A DNA stretch of 64,000 nucleotides, from the NCBI RefSeq assembly GCF_016756495.1, contig NZ_AP023243.1, forward strand, positions 2,608,501 to 2,672,500, read 5' to 3'. Below are positions 27,088 through 35,511 of this stretch, in pieces (the stretch's first letter is position 1; each line of letters begins with the position of its first letter). The notes beneath the pieces are model-generated. The model was not told the origin of the DNA. It did not search any database and worked only from the letters and a program-made list of their open reading frames with translations. This DNA is from Mesorhizobium sp. 113-3-3 (lineage in GTDB: Bacteria > Pseudomonadota > Alphaproteobacteria > Rhizobiales > Rhizobiaceae). The translations under genes and the position numbers were made by a program.

Positions 27088-28503
27088 ATGATCGGCGGGC
27101 GGCACAAGGGGGCGTTGGTCGAAATCCTCGGCGACAAAGGTGTTGTCGAGGATTCGGCCGGCATGGCCGGCTATGAGAGCGGTGCCCGGTATGACCAGGG
27201 CCGTGCAGCGCTCGTGTTGCGTCCGCAAACCACGGCCGAGGTGTCGGCTTGCGTTGGCTACTGCGTTCGAGAGGGCATTCCCTTCGTTCCGCAGTCAGGC
27301 AATACCGGCCTGGTCTCCGGCTCGACGCCGGACGCCGGCGGCGCGCAAATCGTGCTCAGTCTCGATCGGATGACGCGACTTTTCGAATTGGACGCCGACA
27401 ACCGCTCGCTGCATGTCGATGCCGGCATGAGGCTGTCGGACATCAATGGGCGACTTGCCCGCAGTGGGCTGTTCTTTCCGATCGACCTTGGCGCCGATCC
27501 GTGCATCGGCGGCATGCTGGCCACCAACACCGGCGGCTCGCGCTTCCTCCGCTACGGCGATGTGCGCAAGAACACGCTTGGCTTGAAGGTGGTCCTGGCG
27601 GATGAGGCAGGCACGATCGTCGATCTGATGTCGGGGCTGCGCAAGAACAACACCGGCGTCGACTGGAAACAGCTTTTCGTCGGAACCTCCGGCGCTTTCG
27701 GCATTGTCACCGAATGCGCGCTCAACCTGGAGCGCCTGCCACGGCAGGTCTCGACCGCCTACCTGGTGCCGCGAGCCGGCGCCGCCGTCATGCCGCTGCT
27801 GCGCATGATGGAGGAACGGCTCGGTTCCTATCTGTCGGCATTCGAAGGCATGTCGAGGAATGCGATCGGCGCCGCGCTCGACCATGTGCCGTCGCTGCGC
27901 AATCCGTTCCAGAACGGCGCTGTCCCCGACTATGTTATCCTCGCCGAAATCTCACGAAGCTGGGCGCCGCGCGCGGACGAGCAGCCGCTGGATGGCGTCC
28001 TCGAAACGGTGCTGGCCGACATCTGGGAAGAGGACGGCGCACCGCTGGCCGACGCCTTTGTCGGCCCAGCTCACGAAATGTGGGCGCTGCGCCACGCTCT
28101 GTCGGAGGGCGTCACGCACGCGGGCCGGCTGGTGGCTTTCGACCTGTCGTTTCGCAGGGCCGACGTGATGGCGTTCCGCGACTGGATGAGGGTTGAATTG
28201 CCTCGGCAATTTTCCGGCGTTGATATTTTCGACTTCGGCCATATCGGCGATGGCGGTGTGCATTTCAATCTGGTGGCGGGCAAGACCAGCCCGGCCGATG
28301 CCGTTTTCGAGCAGCGGCTGCGCGACTGGGTCTATTCGGCGGCTGTCGACCGGTTCGGCGGCAGCTTCAGCGCCGAACACGGCATTGGCCGCAAGAACCA
28401 GGCCTATTACGATCGCTACACCCAGCAAAAGAACAAGGACCTTGCCGCTGGCCTGAAGCGACTGACGTCGCCAGGCAATCTCGGCTCGGTGTCTTTTGGA
28501 TAA
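27088..28503 (+). CDS. FAD-linked D-2-hydroxyglutarate dehydrogenase candidate
   Basis: This 471-residue member of the vanillyl-alcohol-oxidase fold has the FAD-binding PQSGNTGLVSGSTPDAGG and CIGGMLATNTGGSRFLRYGD. C-terminal metal/substrate motifs are FGHIGDGGVHFNL and SAEHGIGRKN. These are typical of D-lactate and D-2-hydroxyglutarate dehydrogenases. It lies between hglS, whose product is D-2-hydroxyglutarate, and an aminoadipate-semialdehyde dehydrogenase, so 2-hydroxyglutarate to 2-oxoglutarate is the most economical role. Its 3' end is 23 bp before the next start. Confidence 0.87.
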   Translation: MIGGRHKGALVEILGDKGVVEDSAGMAGYESGARYDQGRAALVLRPQTTAEVSACVGYCVREGIPFVPQSGNTGLVSGSTPDAGGAQIVLSLDRMTRLFELDADNRSLHVDAGMRLSDINGRLARSGLFFPIDLGADPCIGGMLATNTGGSRFLRYGDVRKNTLGLKVVLADEAGTIVDLMSGLRKNNTGVDWKQLFVGTSGAFGIVTECALNLERLPRQVSTAYLVPRAGAAVMPLLRMMEERLGSYLSAFEGMSRNAIGAALDHVPSLRNPFQNGAVPDYVILAEISRSWAPRADEQPLDGVLETVLADIWEEDGAPLADAFVGPAHEMWALRHALSEGVTHAGRLVAFDLSFRRADVMAFRDWMRVELPRQFSGVDIFDFGHIGDGGVHFNLVAGKTSPADAVFEQRLRDWVYSAAVDRFGGSFSAEHGIGRKNQAYYDRYTQQKNKDLAAGLKRLTSPGNLGSVSFG

Positions 28504-28525
28504 TCAGGAAACAGGAGCTCCTCAT

Positions 28526-30061
28526 ATGAATATTGCAGTTAAGTCGTTGGATGTGGCCAAGGAAACGACCGAGCTTCTGGCGAAACTGGGTGTGGCCAAG
28601 GACACGCTTGTCGGCGGCGACCTGATCGTGCGCAGCCCGGTGACCGGTGAGCAGATCGCGGCGCTGAAGACCATTTCGCCCGCCGATGCGGCCAAGACCA
28701 TCGATGCCGCGCACAAGGCGTTCCAGTCCTGGCGGCTGGTGCCCGGCCCGAAGCGCGGCGAACTGGTGCGGCTGCTCGGCGAGGAATTGCGTGCGCACAA
28801 GGCCGAGCTTGGCCGGCTGGTTTCGATCGAGGTCGGCAAGATCCCGTCCGAGGGGCTCGGCGAAGTGCAGGAGATGATCGACATCTGCGATTTCGCTGTC
28901 GGTCTGTCCCGGCAATTGTACGGCTTGACCATCGCCACCGAGCGTCCTGGCCATCGCATGATGGAAACCTGGCATCCGCTGGGCGTGGTCGGCGTCATTT
29001 CCGCCTTCAACTTCCCGGTCGCGGTGTGGTCGTGGAATGCGGCTCTCGCTCTGGTCTGCGGTGACGCGGTGGTGTGGAAGCCGTCGGAAAAGACGCCGCT
29101 GACGGCGCTTGCCTGCGAGGCGATCTTCAAGCGCGCGGTCAAGCGTTTCGGCACTGATGCGCCGCAGGGACTGGCGCCGGTGCTGATCGGCGACCGCGCC
29201 GTCGGCGAGATCCTGGTCGACCATCCCAAGGTGCCGCTGGTTTCGGCCACCGGCTCGACCCGCATGGGCCGCGACGTCGGCCCGCGCCTGGCCAAGCGCT
29301 TTGCGCGTGCCGTGCTGGAGCTCGGCGGCAACAATGCCGGCATCGTCTGCCCGACCGCCGATCTCGACATGGCGCTGCGCGCCATCGCTTTCGGCGCCAT
29401 GGGCACGGCCGGCCAGCGCTGCACGACGCTGCGGCGCCTGTTCGTGCATGAGAGCGTCTACGATGCCCTCGTGCCGCGCCTGAAGAAGGCCTATCAGAGC
29501 GTCTCGGTCGGCAATCCGCTGGAGACCTCTTCGCTGGTCGGGCCGCTGATCGACAAGGCGGCCTTCGACGCCATGCAGAAGGCGTTGAAGGAAGCCGCCG
29601 CCCATGGCGGCAAGGTGACCGGCGGTACGCGCGTCGAGAACGGCCACCCGGATGCCTATTATGTGCATCCGGCTCTGGTCGAGATGCAAAGCCAAGTCTC
29701 GCCGGTGACGGAAGAGACCTTCGCGCCGATCCTCTATGTGATGAAATATTCGGATTTCGACGCCGTGCTCGACGAGCACAATGCCGTCGGCGCCGGCCTG
29801 TCGTCGTCGATCTTCACCCGCGACCTGCAGGAATCCGAGCGTTTCCTTGGGGTCGACGGTTCGGATTGCGGCATCGCCAACGTCAATATCGGCACGTCGG
29901 GCGCGGAGATCGGCGGTGCCTTCGGCGGCGAAAAGGAAACCGGCGGTGGGCGCGAGAGCGGCTCCGATGCGTGGAAGGCCTATATGCGGCGCGCCACCAA
30001 CACGGTGAACTATTCCAAGGCGCTGCCGCTCGCCCAGGGCGTCTCCTTCGACATCGACTGA
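28526..30061 (+). CDS. amaB: Antiquitin-type aldehyde dehydrogenase (2-aminoadipate semialdehyde dehydrogenase)
   Basis: This 511-residue ALDH7 family enzyme has the general base Glu265 in VLELGGNNAGIV and catalytic Cys299 in GTAGQRCTTLRRL. The C-terminal GGAFGGEKETGGGRESGSDA segment is typical of antiquitin. It oxidises 2-aminoadipate semialdehyde (in equilibrium with piperideine-6-carboxylate) to 2-aminoadipate using NAD. The ATG at 28526 has GGAG at about 8 nt; an upstream in-frame ATG at 28496 lacks a site. Position between 2-hydroxyglutarate dehydrogenase and an aminotransferase fits the pipecolate branch of lysine catabolism. Confidence 0.92.
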   Translation: MNIAVKSLDVAKETTELLAKLGVAKDTLVGGDLIVRSPVTGEQIAALKTISPADAAKTIDAAHKAFQSWRLVPGPKRGELVRLLGEELRAHKAELGRLVSIEVGKIPSEGLGEVQEMIDICDFAVGLSRQLYGLTIATERPGHRMMETWHPLGVVGVISAFNFPVAVWSWNAALALVCGDAVVWKPSEKTPLTALACEAIFKRAVKRFGTDAPQGLAPVLIGDRAVGEILVDHPKVPLVSATGSTRMGRDVGPRLAKRFARAVLELGGNNAGIVCPTADLDMALRAIAFGAMGTAGQRCTTLRRLFVHESVYDALVPRLKKAYQSVSVGNPLETSSLVGPLIDKAAFDAMQKALKEAAAHGGKVTGGTRVENGHPDAYYVHPALVEMQSQVSPVTEETFAPILYVMKYSDFDAVLDEHNAVGAGLSSSIFTRDLQESERFLGVDGSDCGIANVNIGTSGAEIGGAFGGEKETGGGRESGSDAWKAYMRRATNTVNYSKALPLAQGVSFDID

Positions 30062-30072
30062 GGAACAGACCC

Positions 30073-31305
30073 ATGACCATCAGCACAAGGATCGATGAGA
30101 CAGGCTTCGTCCCGGCATCGCGCATATCGGCCATCGGGGTTTCGCAGATCCTGATGATTGGCGCCCGTGCCCAGGCGAAGAAACACGCCGGCGCGCCGGT
30201 CATCATTCTAGGGGCAGGCGAACCGGATTTCGACACGCCCGACAATGTGAAGCACGCCGCTTGTCGCGCCATCGAGCGAGGTGACACAAAGTACACAGCA
30301 CTTGATGGCACACCCGAACTCAAAGGGGCGATCCAGCAAAAATTCCAGCGCGAGAATGGCATCGACTATGCCGTCGACGAAATCACGGTGGCGACTGGCG
30401 CCAAGCAGATACTGTTCAATGCCATGATGGCGACGCTGGATGTGGCTGACGAGGTAATCATTCCGACGCCGGCATGGACGTCCTATCTGGACATCGTCGC
30501 TATCGCCGGAGGTAAATCGATCTGCATTCCCTGCAGCGCTGAAGCCGGCTTCAGGCTGACGGCCGGCCAGTTGGAGGCAGCGATCACACCAAGAACGAAA
30601 TGGCTGATCCTGAACTCACCGTCCAACCCGTCCGGTGCCGCCTATAGCGAAGCCGACTATCGGCCGCTGATCGAAGTCCTCCTGAGGCATCCGCATGTCC
30701 GCTTGCTGGTCGACGACATGTACGAGCACATCGTCTACGACGATTTCCGTTTCGTCACGCCGGTCGCGCTGGAGCCATGCCTGAAGGGGCGGACGCTCAC
30801 GGTCAACGGCGTTTCGAAGGCCTACGCCATGACCGGATGGCGCATCGGTTACGCTGGCGGATCGCGCGAGTTGATCAAGGCGATGGCGGTAGTGCAGAGC
30901 CAGTCCACGTCTTGCCCGTCGTCAGTCAGCCAGGCGGCGGCCGTCGAAGCGCTGTCTGGCCCGCAGGATTTTCTCAAGCCTCGAGCGGAAAGCTTTCAAA
31001 AGCGGCGCGACCTTGTCGTCTCGGGACTGAATGCTATTGACGGTATCGACTGCCGCCTGCCCGAAGGCGCCTTCTACGCCTTTGCCAGTTGCGCCGGCCT
31101 GATCGGCAAGCGGACACTTGCGGGCAAGCGGATCGATACCGACACCGATTTCTGCGACTATTTGCTCGAAGACGCTCATGTCGCGGTGGTGCCGGGTGCG
31201 GCGTTCGGCCTGTCGCCGTTCTTTCGTGTTTCCTACGCGACTGCCGAGTCCGAGTTGAACGAGGCCATTCAGCGCATGTTCAGCGCTTGTGCAAGACTTG
31301 TCTAG
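30073..31305 (+). CDS. Class I PLP aminotransferase, probable 2-aminoadipate aminotransferase
   Basis: This 410-residue fold-type I aminotransferase has Asn and Pro in ILNSPSNPSGAAYSE, Asp in LLVDDMYEHIVYDDF, the PLP Lys249 in TVNGVSKAYAMTGWRIGY and a C-terminal Arg in FRVSYA. The closest family is the aspartate/aromatic AspC-AatA type. In this operon the missing step between 2-aminoadipate and 2-oxoadipate is a transamination, so that role is inferred from context. AGGAA lies just upstream of the ATG at 30073. Confidence 0.85.
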   Translation: MTISTRIDETGFVPASRISAIGVSQILMIGARAQAKKHAGAPVIILGAGEPDFDTPDNVKHAACRAIERGDTKYTALDGTPELKGAIQQKFQRENGIDYAVDEITVATGAKQILFNAMMATLDVADEVIIPTPAWTSYLDIVAIAGGKSICIPCSAEAGFRLTAGQLEAAITPRTKWLILNSPSNPSGAAYSEADYRPLIEVLLRHPHVRLLVDDMYEHIVYDDFRFVTPVALEPCLKGRTLTVNGVSKAYAMTGWRIGYAGGSRELIKAMAVVQSQSTSCPSSVSQAAAVEALSGPQDFLKPRAESFQKRRDLVVSGLNAIDGIDCRLPEGAFYAFASCAGLIGKRTLAGKRIDTDTDFCDYLLEDAHVAVVPGAAFGLSPFFRVSYATAESELNEAIQRMFSACARLV

Positions 31306-31336
31306 CTGGGCGCAGCCATAGAACCTTGTCGCCTGT

Positions 31337-31905
31337 CTAGTCGATGCTGAACGCACCGGCGCTAGGGCCCTCGGTCCAGCAAACACGGCTGGGTCGGCGT
31401 GGCCGGTTCCAATCCCTGTTTCGGGCACGTTTGGCCTGCGCCTCCAGACCGAGAATGAGGGTCTCGATCAGGAAGTTGTATCCGTCCTCGAGAGGGGCGG
31501 CATTGCCGCTCTTCCAGCGCATCAAGAACGACCGGTTGTACATTTGTGGCAGGTGTCGCGTGACCAGCGGAAACTGCGCTGGGTCAAGTGCGTCAAGACC
31601 CGCGTTGAAGGTTTCGACCCATTCCGAGCCATCGGTGGCGCCGTCCGCCGCCAATTCCATGGTGATGTAGCCTTCGAGGACCCCGACGACAGAATTGAAT
31701 GCCTCGCGCCGTTTGAGCGTATATGCGGGCCGAGCAGGGGCGCAGCCCTGGGGTGCTCGTGGACGCGCGCGCGAAACCGACGGAAGAGAAGCCGGATCGT
31801 GTCGCGCCAGTCGTCCGGCAGGTCCGAGGGCGTGGGCCGGCTGGCGTCCATGCATGCCGGACATGCTCCCGCAAGCGCCGCGTAAAGCGAGCTGTCAAGG
31901 ACCAA
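31337..31905 (-). pseudogene. TetR-family regulator remnant, C-terminal domain only
   Basis: One minus frame (from about 31895) reads SLYAALAGACPACMDASRP, DDWRDTIRLLFRRFRARVHE and RAAPLLGPHIRSNG. A second frame continues with REAFNSVVGVLEGYITMELA, ETFNAGLDALDPAQFPLVTR and LEDGYNFLIETLILGLEAQA to a stop at 31337. Together they make the ligand-binding half of a TetR regulator, broken by a frameshift near 31720. The DNA-binding helix-turn-helix is missing, and the LysR gene begins immediately beyond. Confidence 0.65.
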
Positions 31906-31942
31906 AGGTGGGGCTTCGATCGCGGGCGCTGATCAGCGCCGG

Positions 31943-32893
31943 CTAACGGCCCCAGACGACGGCGTTCTCGTGCCGCTTGATGATGTGCTTTAAGTTCTCG
32001 AAAGCGGTCGTGACGTGGCCCGCGAAGCGCTCCGCCGCCGGAGAGCGCGGCCCGCCAACCCGGCGCAGGATGCCGAGCGAGCGGCTGGGCTGGGGGATTT
32101 CATAGGGGAGCACCGTCACCCGGTTCTCCTTGCGCTGCGCGAAGACCACGGAAAACGGCAGGACGGCCAGTGCATCTGTTTCGGCGAGGAAGTTGATCAC
32201 GCTCATCAGCGAGCCACCGGAATAGCGCACGTTCAGGTCCGACATGCCGATGCTCATCAGGATCATCTGCAGGTCCGACATCAACGGAGAGCCGGGCAGG
32301 GGCGCCACCCAGGGAAAACTGGTCAGGTCGTGCGCCCTGAGGCGGCGATTGCGCAGCAGCGGATGGTCCGGCCGGCAAGCCACGACATTGCGTCCGGGCA
32401 GGATCTCGGTGAATTCGAAGCCGGGTCCGAGGTCGAGCACGCCGATCGGCACGATCCCGAGATCTATCTGGTTGCTCTCCAGCGCCGCGACCATCTCGGG
32501 CAGGTTCATATAGCTCTGCTGGACGGTGACCTCGGGTTCGAGCTTCTGGAATTCCCCGATCATCCGGCTGATCATGGCATCCATGAAGAAAGGCACGCCG
32601 CCGACACGGACGACACCCTTGGTGCCTTTCATGAAGCCCTGCACCGCATCCGACGCCTTGCGCGAGGCCGTGATGATCGTGCGCCCTTGCGCCGCCAGCT
32701 GGAAGCCGAGCGGCGTCGGCTGCAGCGGCCGGCGGCCCTTGAGGAAGAGCGGCTCGCCGACCCGCGCCTCCAGCATGGCCAGCGAGCGGCTGACCGCAGG
32801 CTGGGTCAGGCCCAGCATGGCGGCTCCTTCCGACACGCCGCCGGCATCCAGCACCGCGGCGAGCTGCATCAAGTGGCGCTCGTTCAGCTTCAT
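31943..32893 (-). CDS. LysR-family regulator of the aromatic catabolic island
   Basis: This 316-residue regulator has the helix-turn-helix GGVSEGAAMLGLTQPAVSRSL and an effector-binding domain in the style of aromatic-catabolism LysR proteins (for example GRNVVACRPDHPLLRNRR and VINFLAETDALAVLPFSVV). It is divergent from the first hydroxyquinol dioxygenase gene, 93 bp between start codons, the classic layout for a LysR activator of a ring-cleavage operon. It is the only intact regulator between 31.9 and 53.3 kb. Confidence 0.9.
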   Translation of the reverse strand: MKLNERHLMQLAAVLDAGGVSEGAAMLGLTQPAVSRSLAMLEARVGEPLFLKGRRPLQPTPLGFQLAAQGRTIITASRKASDAVQGFMKGTKGVVRVGGVPFFMDAMISRMIGEFQKLEPEVTVQQSYMNLPEMVAALESNQIDLGIVPIGVLDLGPGFEFTEILPGRNVVACRPDHPLLRNRRLRAHDLTSFPWVAPLPGSPLMSDLQMILMSIGMSDLNVRYSGGSLMSVINFLAETDALAVLPFSVVFAQRKENRVTVLPYEIPQPSRSLGILRRVGGPRSPAAERFAGHVTTAFENLKHIIKRHENAVVWGR

Positions 32894-32986
32894 AGCAAAA
32901 CGCTATACAAGGGCCATTACATCTCATCAAGCATCGTGTCGGGCCGTGTTATCCCGTTTGGCAAGGGGAAGGGAGGCCCCGGCGAA

Positions 32987-33892
32987 ATGGACGGCCAGCA
33001 CGACCCCCAGAGGGATGAATTCCCCAAGGCGATCTCGACGCAGGCCGAAGAGTTCGCGCGGCGTCTGGCGGCAATGGGCCAGTCCCGCCTGGCGGCGGCG
33101 GCACAGGCCGCGGTCGATGGTTTGCACGCGCTGATCGTGGAGTTGCGGCCCTCCGGCGAGGAGTTCCGGCTGGCGATCGATTTTCTGACCGAGATCGGCC
33201 ACTACGCCGATGCGCGGCGCCAGGAATGGGTGCTGTTCGCCGATGTGCTGGGCGTGTCCTCGCTGATCGAGGATCAGAACAGCCCGCGCCCCGCCGGAGC
33301 AACCCCCAACACGCTCACCGGACCTTTCTACCGGGCTGATGTGCCGGAAATGCCGCTCGGCGGGAACATCTCGCGCGACCATAAGGGCGAACCGCTGGAG
33401 GTTACCGGGCGGATCGTGGCGCTCGACGGCGCGGGGATCGGCGATGCCATGGTCGAGATCTGGCAGGCCAATGCCGAGGGCCTCTACGAGAACCAGGAGC
33501 CGGACAGGCAACCGGAATTCAACCTGCGCGGGCGCTTCCGTGCCGATCCGCAAGGGCGGTTCCGCTTCATGTCGGTGAAGCCGAAGGGCTACACGCTGCC
33601 GGCGGACGGCCCGGTCGGTCAATTGATGTCCGCGCTCGGTCTTGGCCTCGAGCGGCCGGCCCACATCCATTTTCGCGTTTCGGCGCACGGCTTCGAAACG
33701 TTGACGACACACATCTTCGACCGGTCGGACCCCGCGATCGGCCGGGATGCCATTTTCGGGGTCAAACCCGAACTCATGGCCGAGTTCCGCGCGCTGCCGC
33801 CTCATGGAGGAAAGCGGAAGCACGCGCTCGACCTCAATCTCGTGCTCTGCCCGCAGCGGCGGGGCGAAACCGAAACCTCTGGGAGGAGATGA
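32987..33892 (+). CDS. Hydroxyquinol 1,2-dioxygenase-type intradiol dioxygenase (copy 1)
   Basis: This 301-residue enzyme has an N-terminal dimerisation domain and a C-terminal beta sandwich. Non-haem Fe(III) ligands appear as Tyr167 (ANAEGLYENQ), Tyr202 (KPKGYTLPADGP) and His226/His228 (RPAHIHF). Such enzymes open 1,2,4-trihydroxybenzene to maleylacetate. ATG at 32987 follows GGGAGG; the frame is open much further upstream but that stretch runs antisense to the LysR gene. A maleylacetate reductase lies three genes downstream. A second copy at 43097 shares the ligand pattern. Confidence 0.92.
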   Translation: MDGQHDPQRDEFPKAISTQAEEFARRLAAMGQSRLAAAAQAAVDGLHALIVELRPSGEEFRLAIDFLTEIGHYADARRQEWVLFADVLGVSSLIEDQNSPRPAGATPNTLTGPFYRADVPEMPLGGNISRDHKGEPLEVTGRIVALDGAGIGDAMVEIWQANAEGLYENQEPDRQPEFNLRGRFRADPQGRFRFMSVKPKGYTLPADGPVGQLMSALGLGLERPAHIHFRVSAHGFETLTTHIFDRSDPAIGRDAIFGVKPELMAEFRALPPHGGKRKHALDLNLVLCPQRRGETETSGRR

Positions 33893-33895
33893 GCG

Positions 33896-34855
33896 ATGGC
33901 GCGTATCAGCGGCTACCACCATCTGACGCTGTCGACTGACGGCGCTCAGGAAGATTTTGATTTCTATACCAAGGCGCTCGGCCTGCATTCGGTGAAGCGA
34001 ACCGTCCTGTTCGACGGCGTCATCCCGGTCTATCACCTCTATTACGGCTCGCCCGATGGCGACGCCTCGACGATCATCACCACTTTCCCGTTCCGCAAGC
34101 CGGGCGTCTATGGCCGCCGCGGCACCAACCAGTCGCGCACCATCATGCAATCCATCCCCAAGGGGGCCGCGGATTTCTGGGTGGACCGGCTGAATGCGCG
34201 CGGCATCAAGGCCACCAAGGTCACACGCTTTGGCGCCGACCGCGTGGCTTTGGCGCATCCCTGCGGCATCTCGCATGAGCTGGTGGAAAGCGACAGCGAT
34301 CCGCGCGCACCCATTACCAACGCAGCGCAAGGCATCGGCAAGGACCACGGCATCAAGGGCATCTACGGCGCCGTCGTGGCGGTGATGGATCGCACCGCGA
34401 TGGACGACTTCCTGACCATCGCATTGCCGCTGGAGAAGGAGGCGGACAATCACGAGGGGCTCGTGTTCCGTGTGCCGGACGCGACCGGCGTCAATCAGCG
34501 GGTCGAGGTGCTCGTCGATCGCGACAGCGCACAGGGCACCTGGACGCTGGCGGGCGGGACGATCCACCACCTCGCCCTCAACACCGGCGACGAAGAGAAC
34601 CAGCTGAAGCTGCGCGCCCATATCGAAGGCCTCGGCTTCACCGATATCTCGGAGCAGAAGGACCGCAACTACTTCAAGTCCTGCTATGTCCGCTCGCCCG
34701 GCGGCGCGCTGTTCGAACTTGCCTGGACCACGCCTGAAGGCTGGGCCAAGGACGAACCTCCGGGCCAGATCGGCAAGACGCTGGTCTTCCCGCCGTGGTT
34801 CAAGGATCGCGAGAGTGAATTGCAGGCTGGTCTGGAACAGGCGGATTTCGCGTGA
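33896..34855 (+). CDS. PcpA/LinE/MhqO-type hydroquinone ring-cleaving dioxygenase (VOC fold)
   Basis: This 319-residue protein is made of two vicinal-oxygen-chelate modules. Candidate Fe(II) ligands are His9 (GYHHLTL), His225 (GTIHHLALN) and Glu274 (LFELAWT). All three are shifted by two from the ligands reported for PcpA (His11, His227, Glu276), so this is a hydroquinone 1,2-dioxygenase-type enzyme and not a glyoxalase. It begins 4 bp after the intradiol dioxygenase and overlaps the next hydrolase gene by 4 nt. The mhqO-mhqD pairing is known from quinone and hydroquinone detoxification in Bacillus. Confidence 0.85.
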   Translation: MARISGYHHLTLSTDGAQEDFDFYTKALGLHSVKRTVLFDGVIPVYHLYYGSPDGDASTIITTFPFRKPGVYGRRGTNQSRTIMQSIPKGAADFWVDRLNARGIKATKVTRFGADRVALAHPCGISHELVESDSDPRAPITNAAQGIGKDHGIKGIYGAVVAVMDRTAMDDFLTIALPLEKEADNHEGLVFRVPDATGVNQRVEVLVDRDSAQGTWTLAGGTIHHLALNTGDEENQLKLRAHIEGLGFTDISEQKDRNYFKSCYVRSPGGALFELAWTTPEGWAKDEPPGQIGKTLVFPPWFKDRESELQAGLEQADFA

Positions 34856-35511
34856 GCTCAGGCAGCGGTCCACTCCGGCTCGGGCCAAAGGGCGCGCAAG
34901 CGAAGGCGATTTGCGTCTTCGTCCACGGCCGCGGCCAATCGCCGGAGGAGATGCAGTCGCACGTGCTGTCGCGGCTTTCCGCGCCGGCCGTGGCATTCAT
35001 CCTGCCGCGCGCGCCGCTCGGCGTGTGGTGGGAAGCGCGCGCCGTCGACCCGCTGACGCCCGTCGCCCGCGCGCACCTTTCCGACGCGCTCGACCATTTG
35101 GCGGCCGCCGTGGTGGCGGCGCGGGCGGAATTGCCCGGACTGCCGCTGCTTCTGGCGGGCTTCTCGCAAGGGGCATGTCTGTCGATCGAATATCTCTGCG
35201 CCGGGCTGCCGCCGCCCGACGCGCTCGCGGCCTTCACGGGCTGCCGCGTCGGTGTTCCGGCGGACGGGCGCTCCGAAGCCGTGCCGGCCGGCGTGCCGGT
35301 CTATCTTTCCGGCAGCGATTCCGATCCCTGGATTCCGGTCTCGGCCTTCGCCGATACGGCGCAGTCGCTGGGCCGCGGTGGCGCGAGCCTGCGGGCCGAT
35401 CTGTTCCCCGGCCGCAGCCATGAGGTTTCGGACGCCGAGATTGCAATGCTGGGCACCATCATCGCCGACCTTGAAGCCGGCCGGGGTGCGCGCATGGGGG
35501 CGGCGCGATGA
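34852..35511 (+). CDS. Carboxylesterase/phospholipase-type alpha/beta hydrolase (MhqD-like)
   Basis: This 219-residue alpha/beta hydrolase has the serine nucleophile in LLAGFSQGACLS, an acid in GSDSDPWIP and the catalytic His in GRSHEV. The oxyanion-hole region is VFVHGRG. It starts with GTG at 34852 overlapping the dioxygenase stop (GTGA) and ends overlapping the reductase start (ATGA), so it is tightly coupled to both. A role in hydrolysing a ring-cleavage product or a glutathione/quinone adduct is plausible; the substrate is not evident. Confidence 0.85.
   Translation: MSSGSGPLRLGPKGAQAKAICVFVHGRGQSPEEMQSHVLSRLSAPAVAFILPRAPLGVWWEARAVDPLTPVARAHLSDALDHLAAAVVAARAELPGLPLLLAGFSQGACLSIEYLCAGLPPPDALAAFTGCRVGVPADGRSEAVPAGVPVYLSGSDSDPWIPVSAFADTAQSLGRGGASLRADLFPGRSHEVSDAEIAMLGTIIADLEAGRGARMGAAR

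Noticed and set aside
32927..34996. 689-codon minus-strand open frame opposite the dioxygenase genes
   Set aside because: Antisense shadow of the intradiol and VOC dioxygenase genes; no ribosome binding site or known motif.
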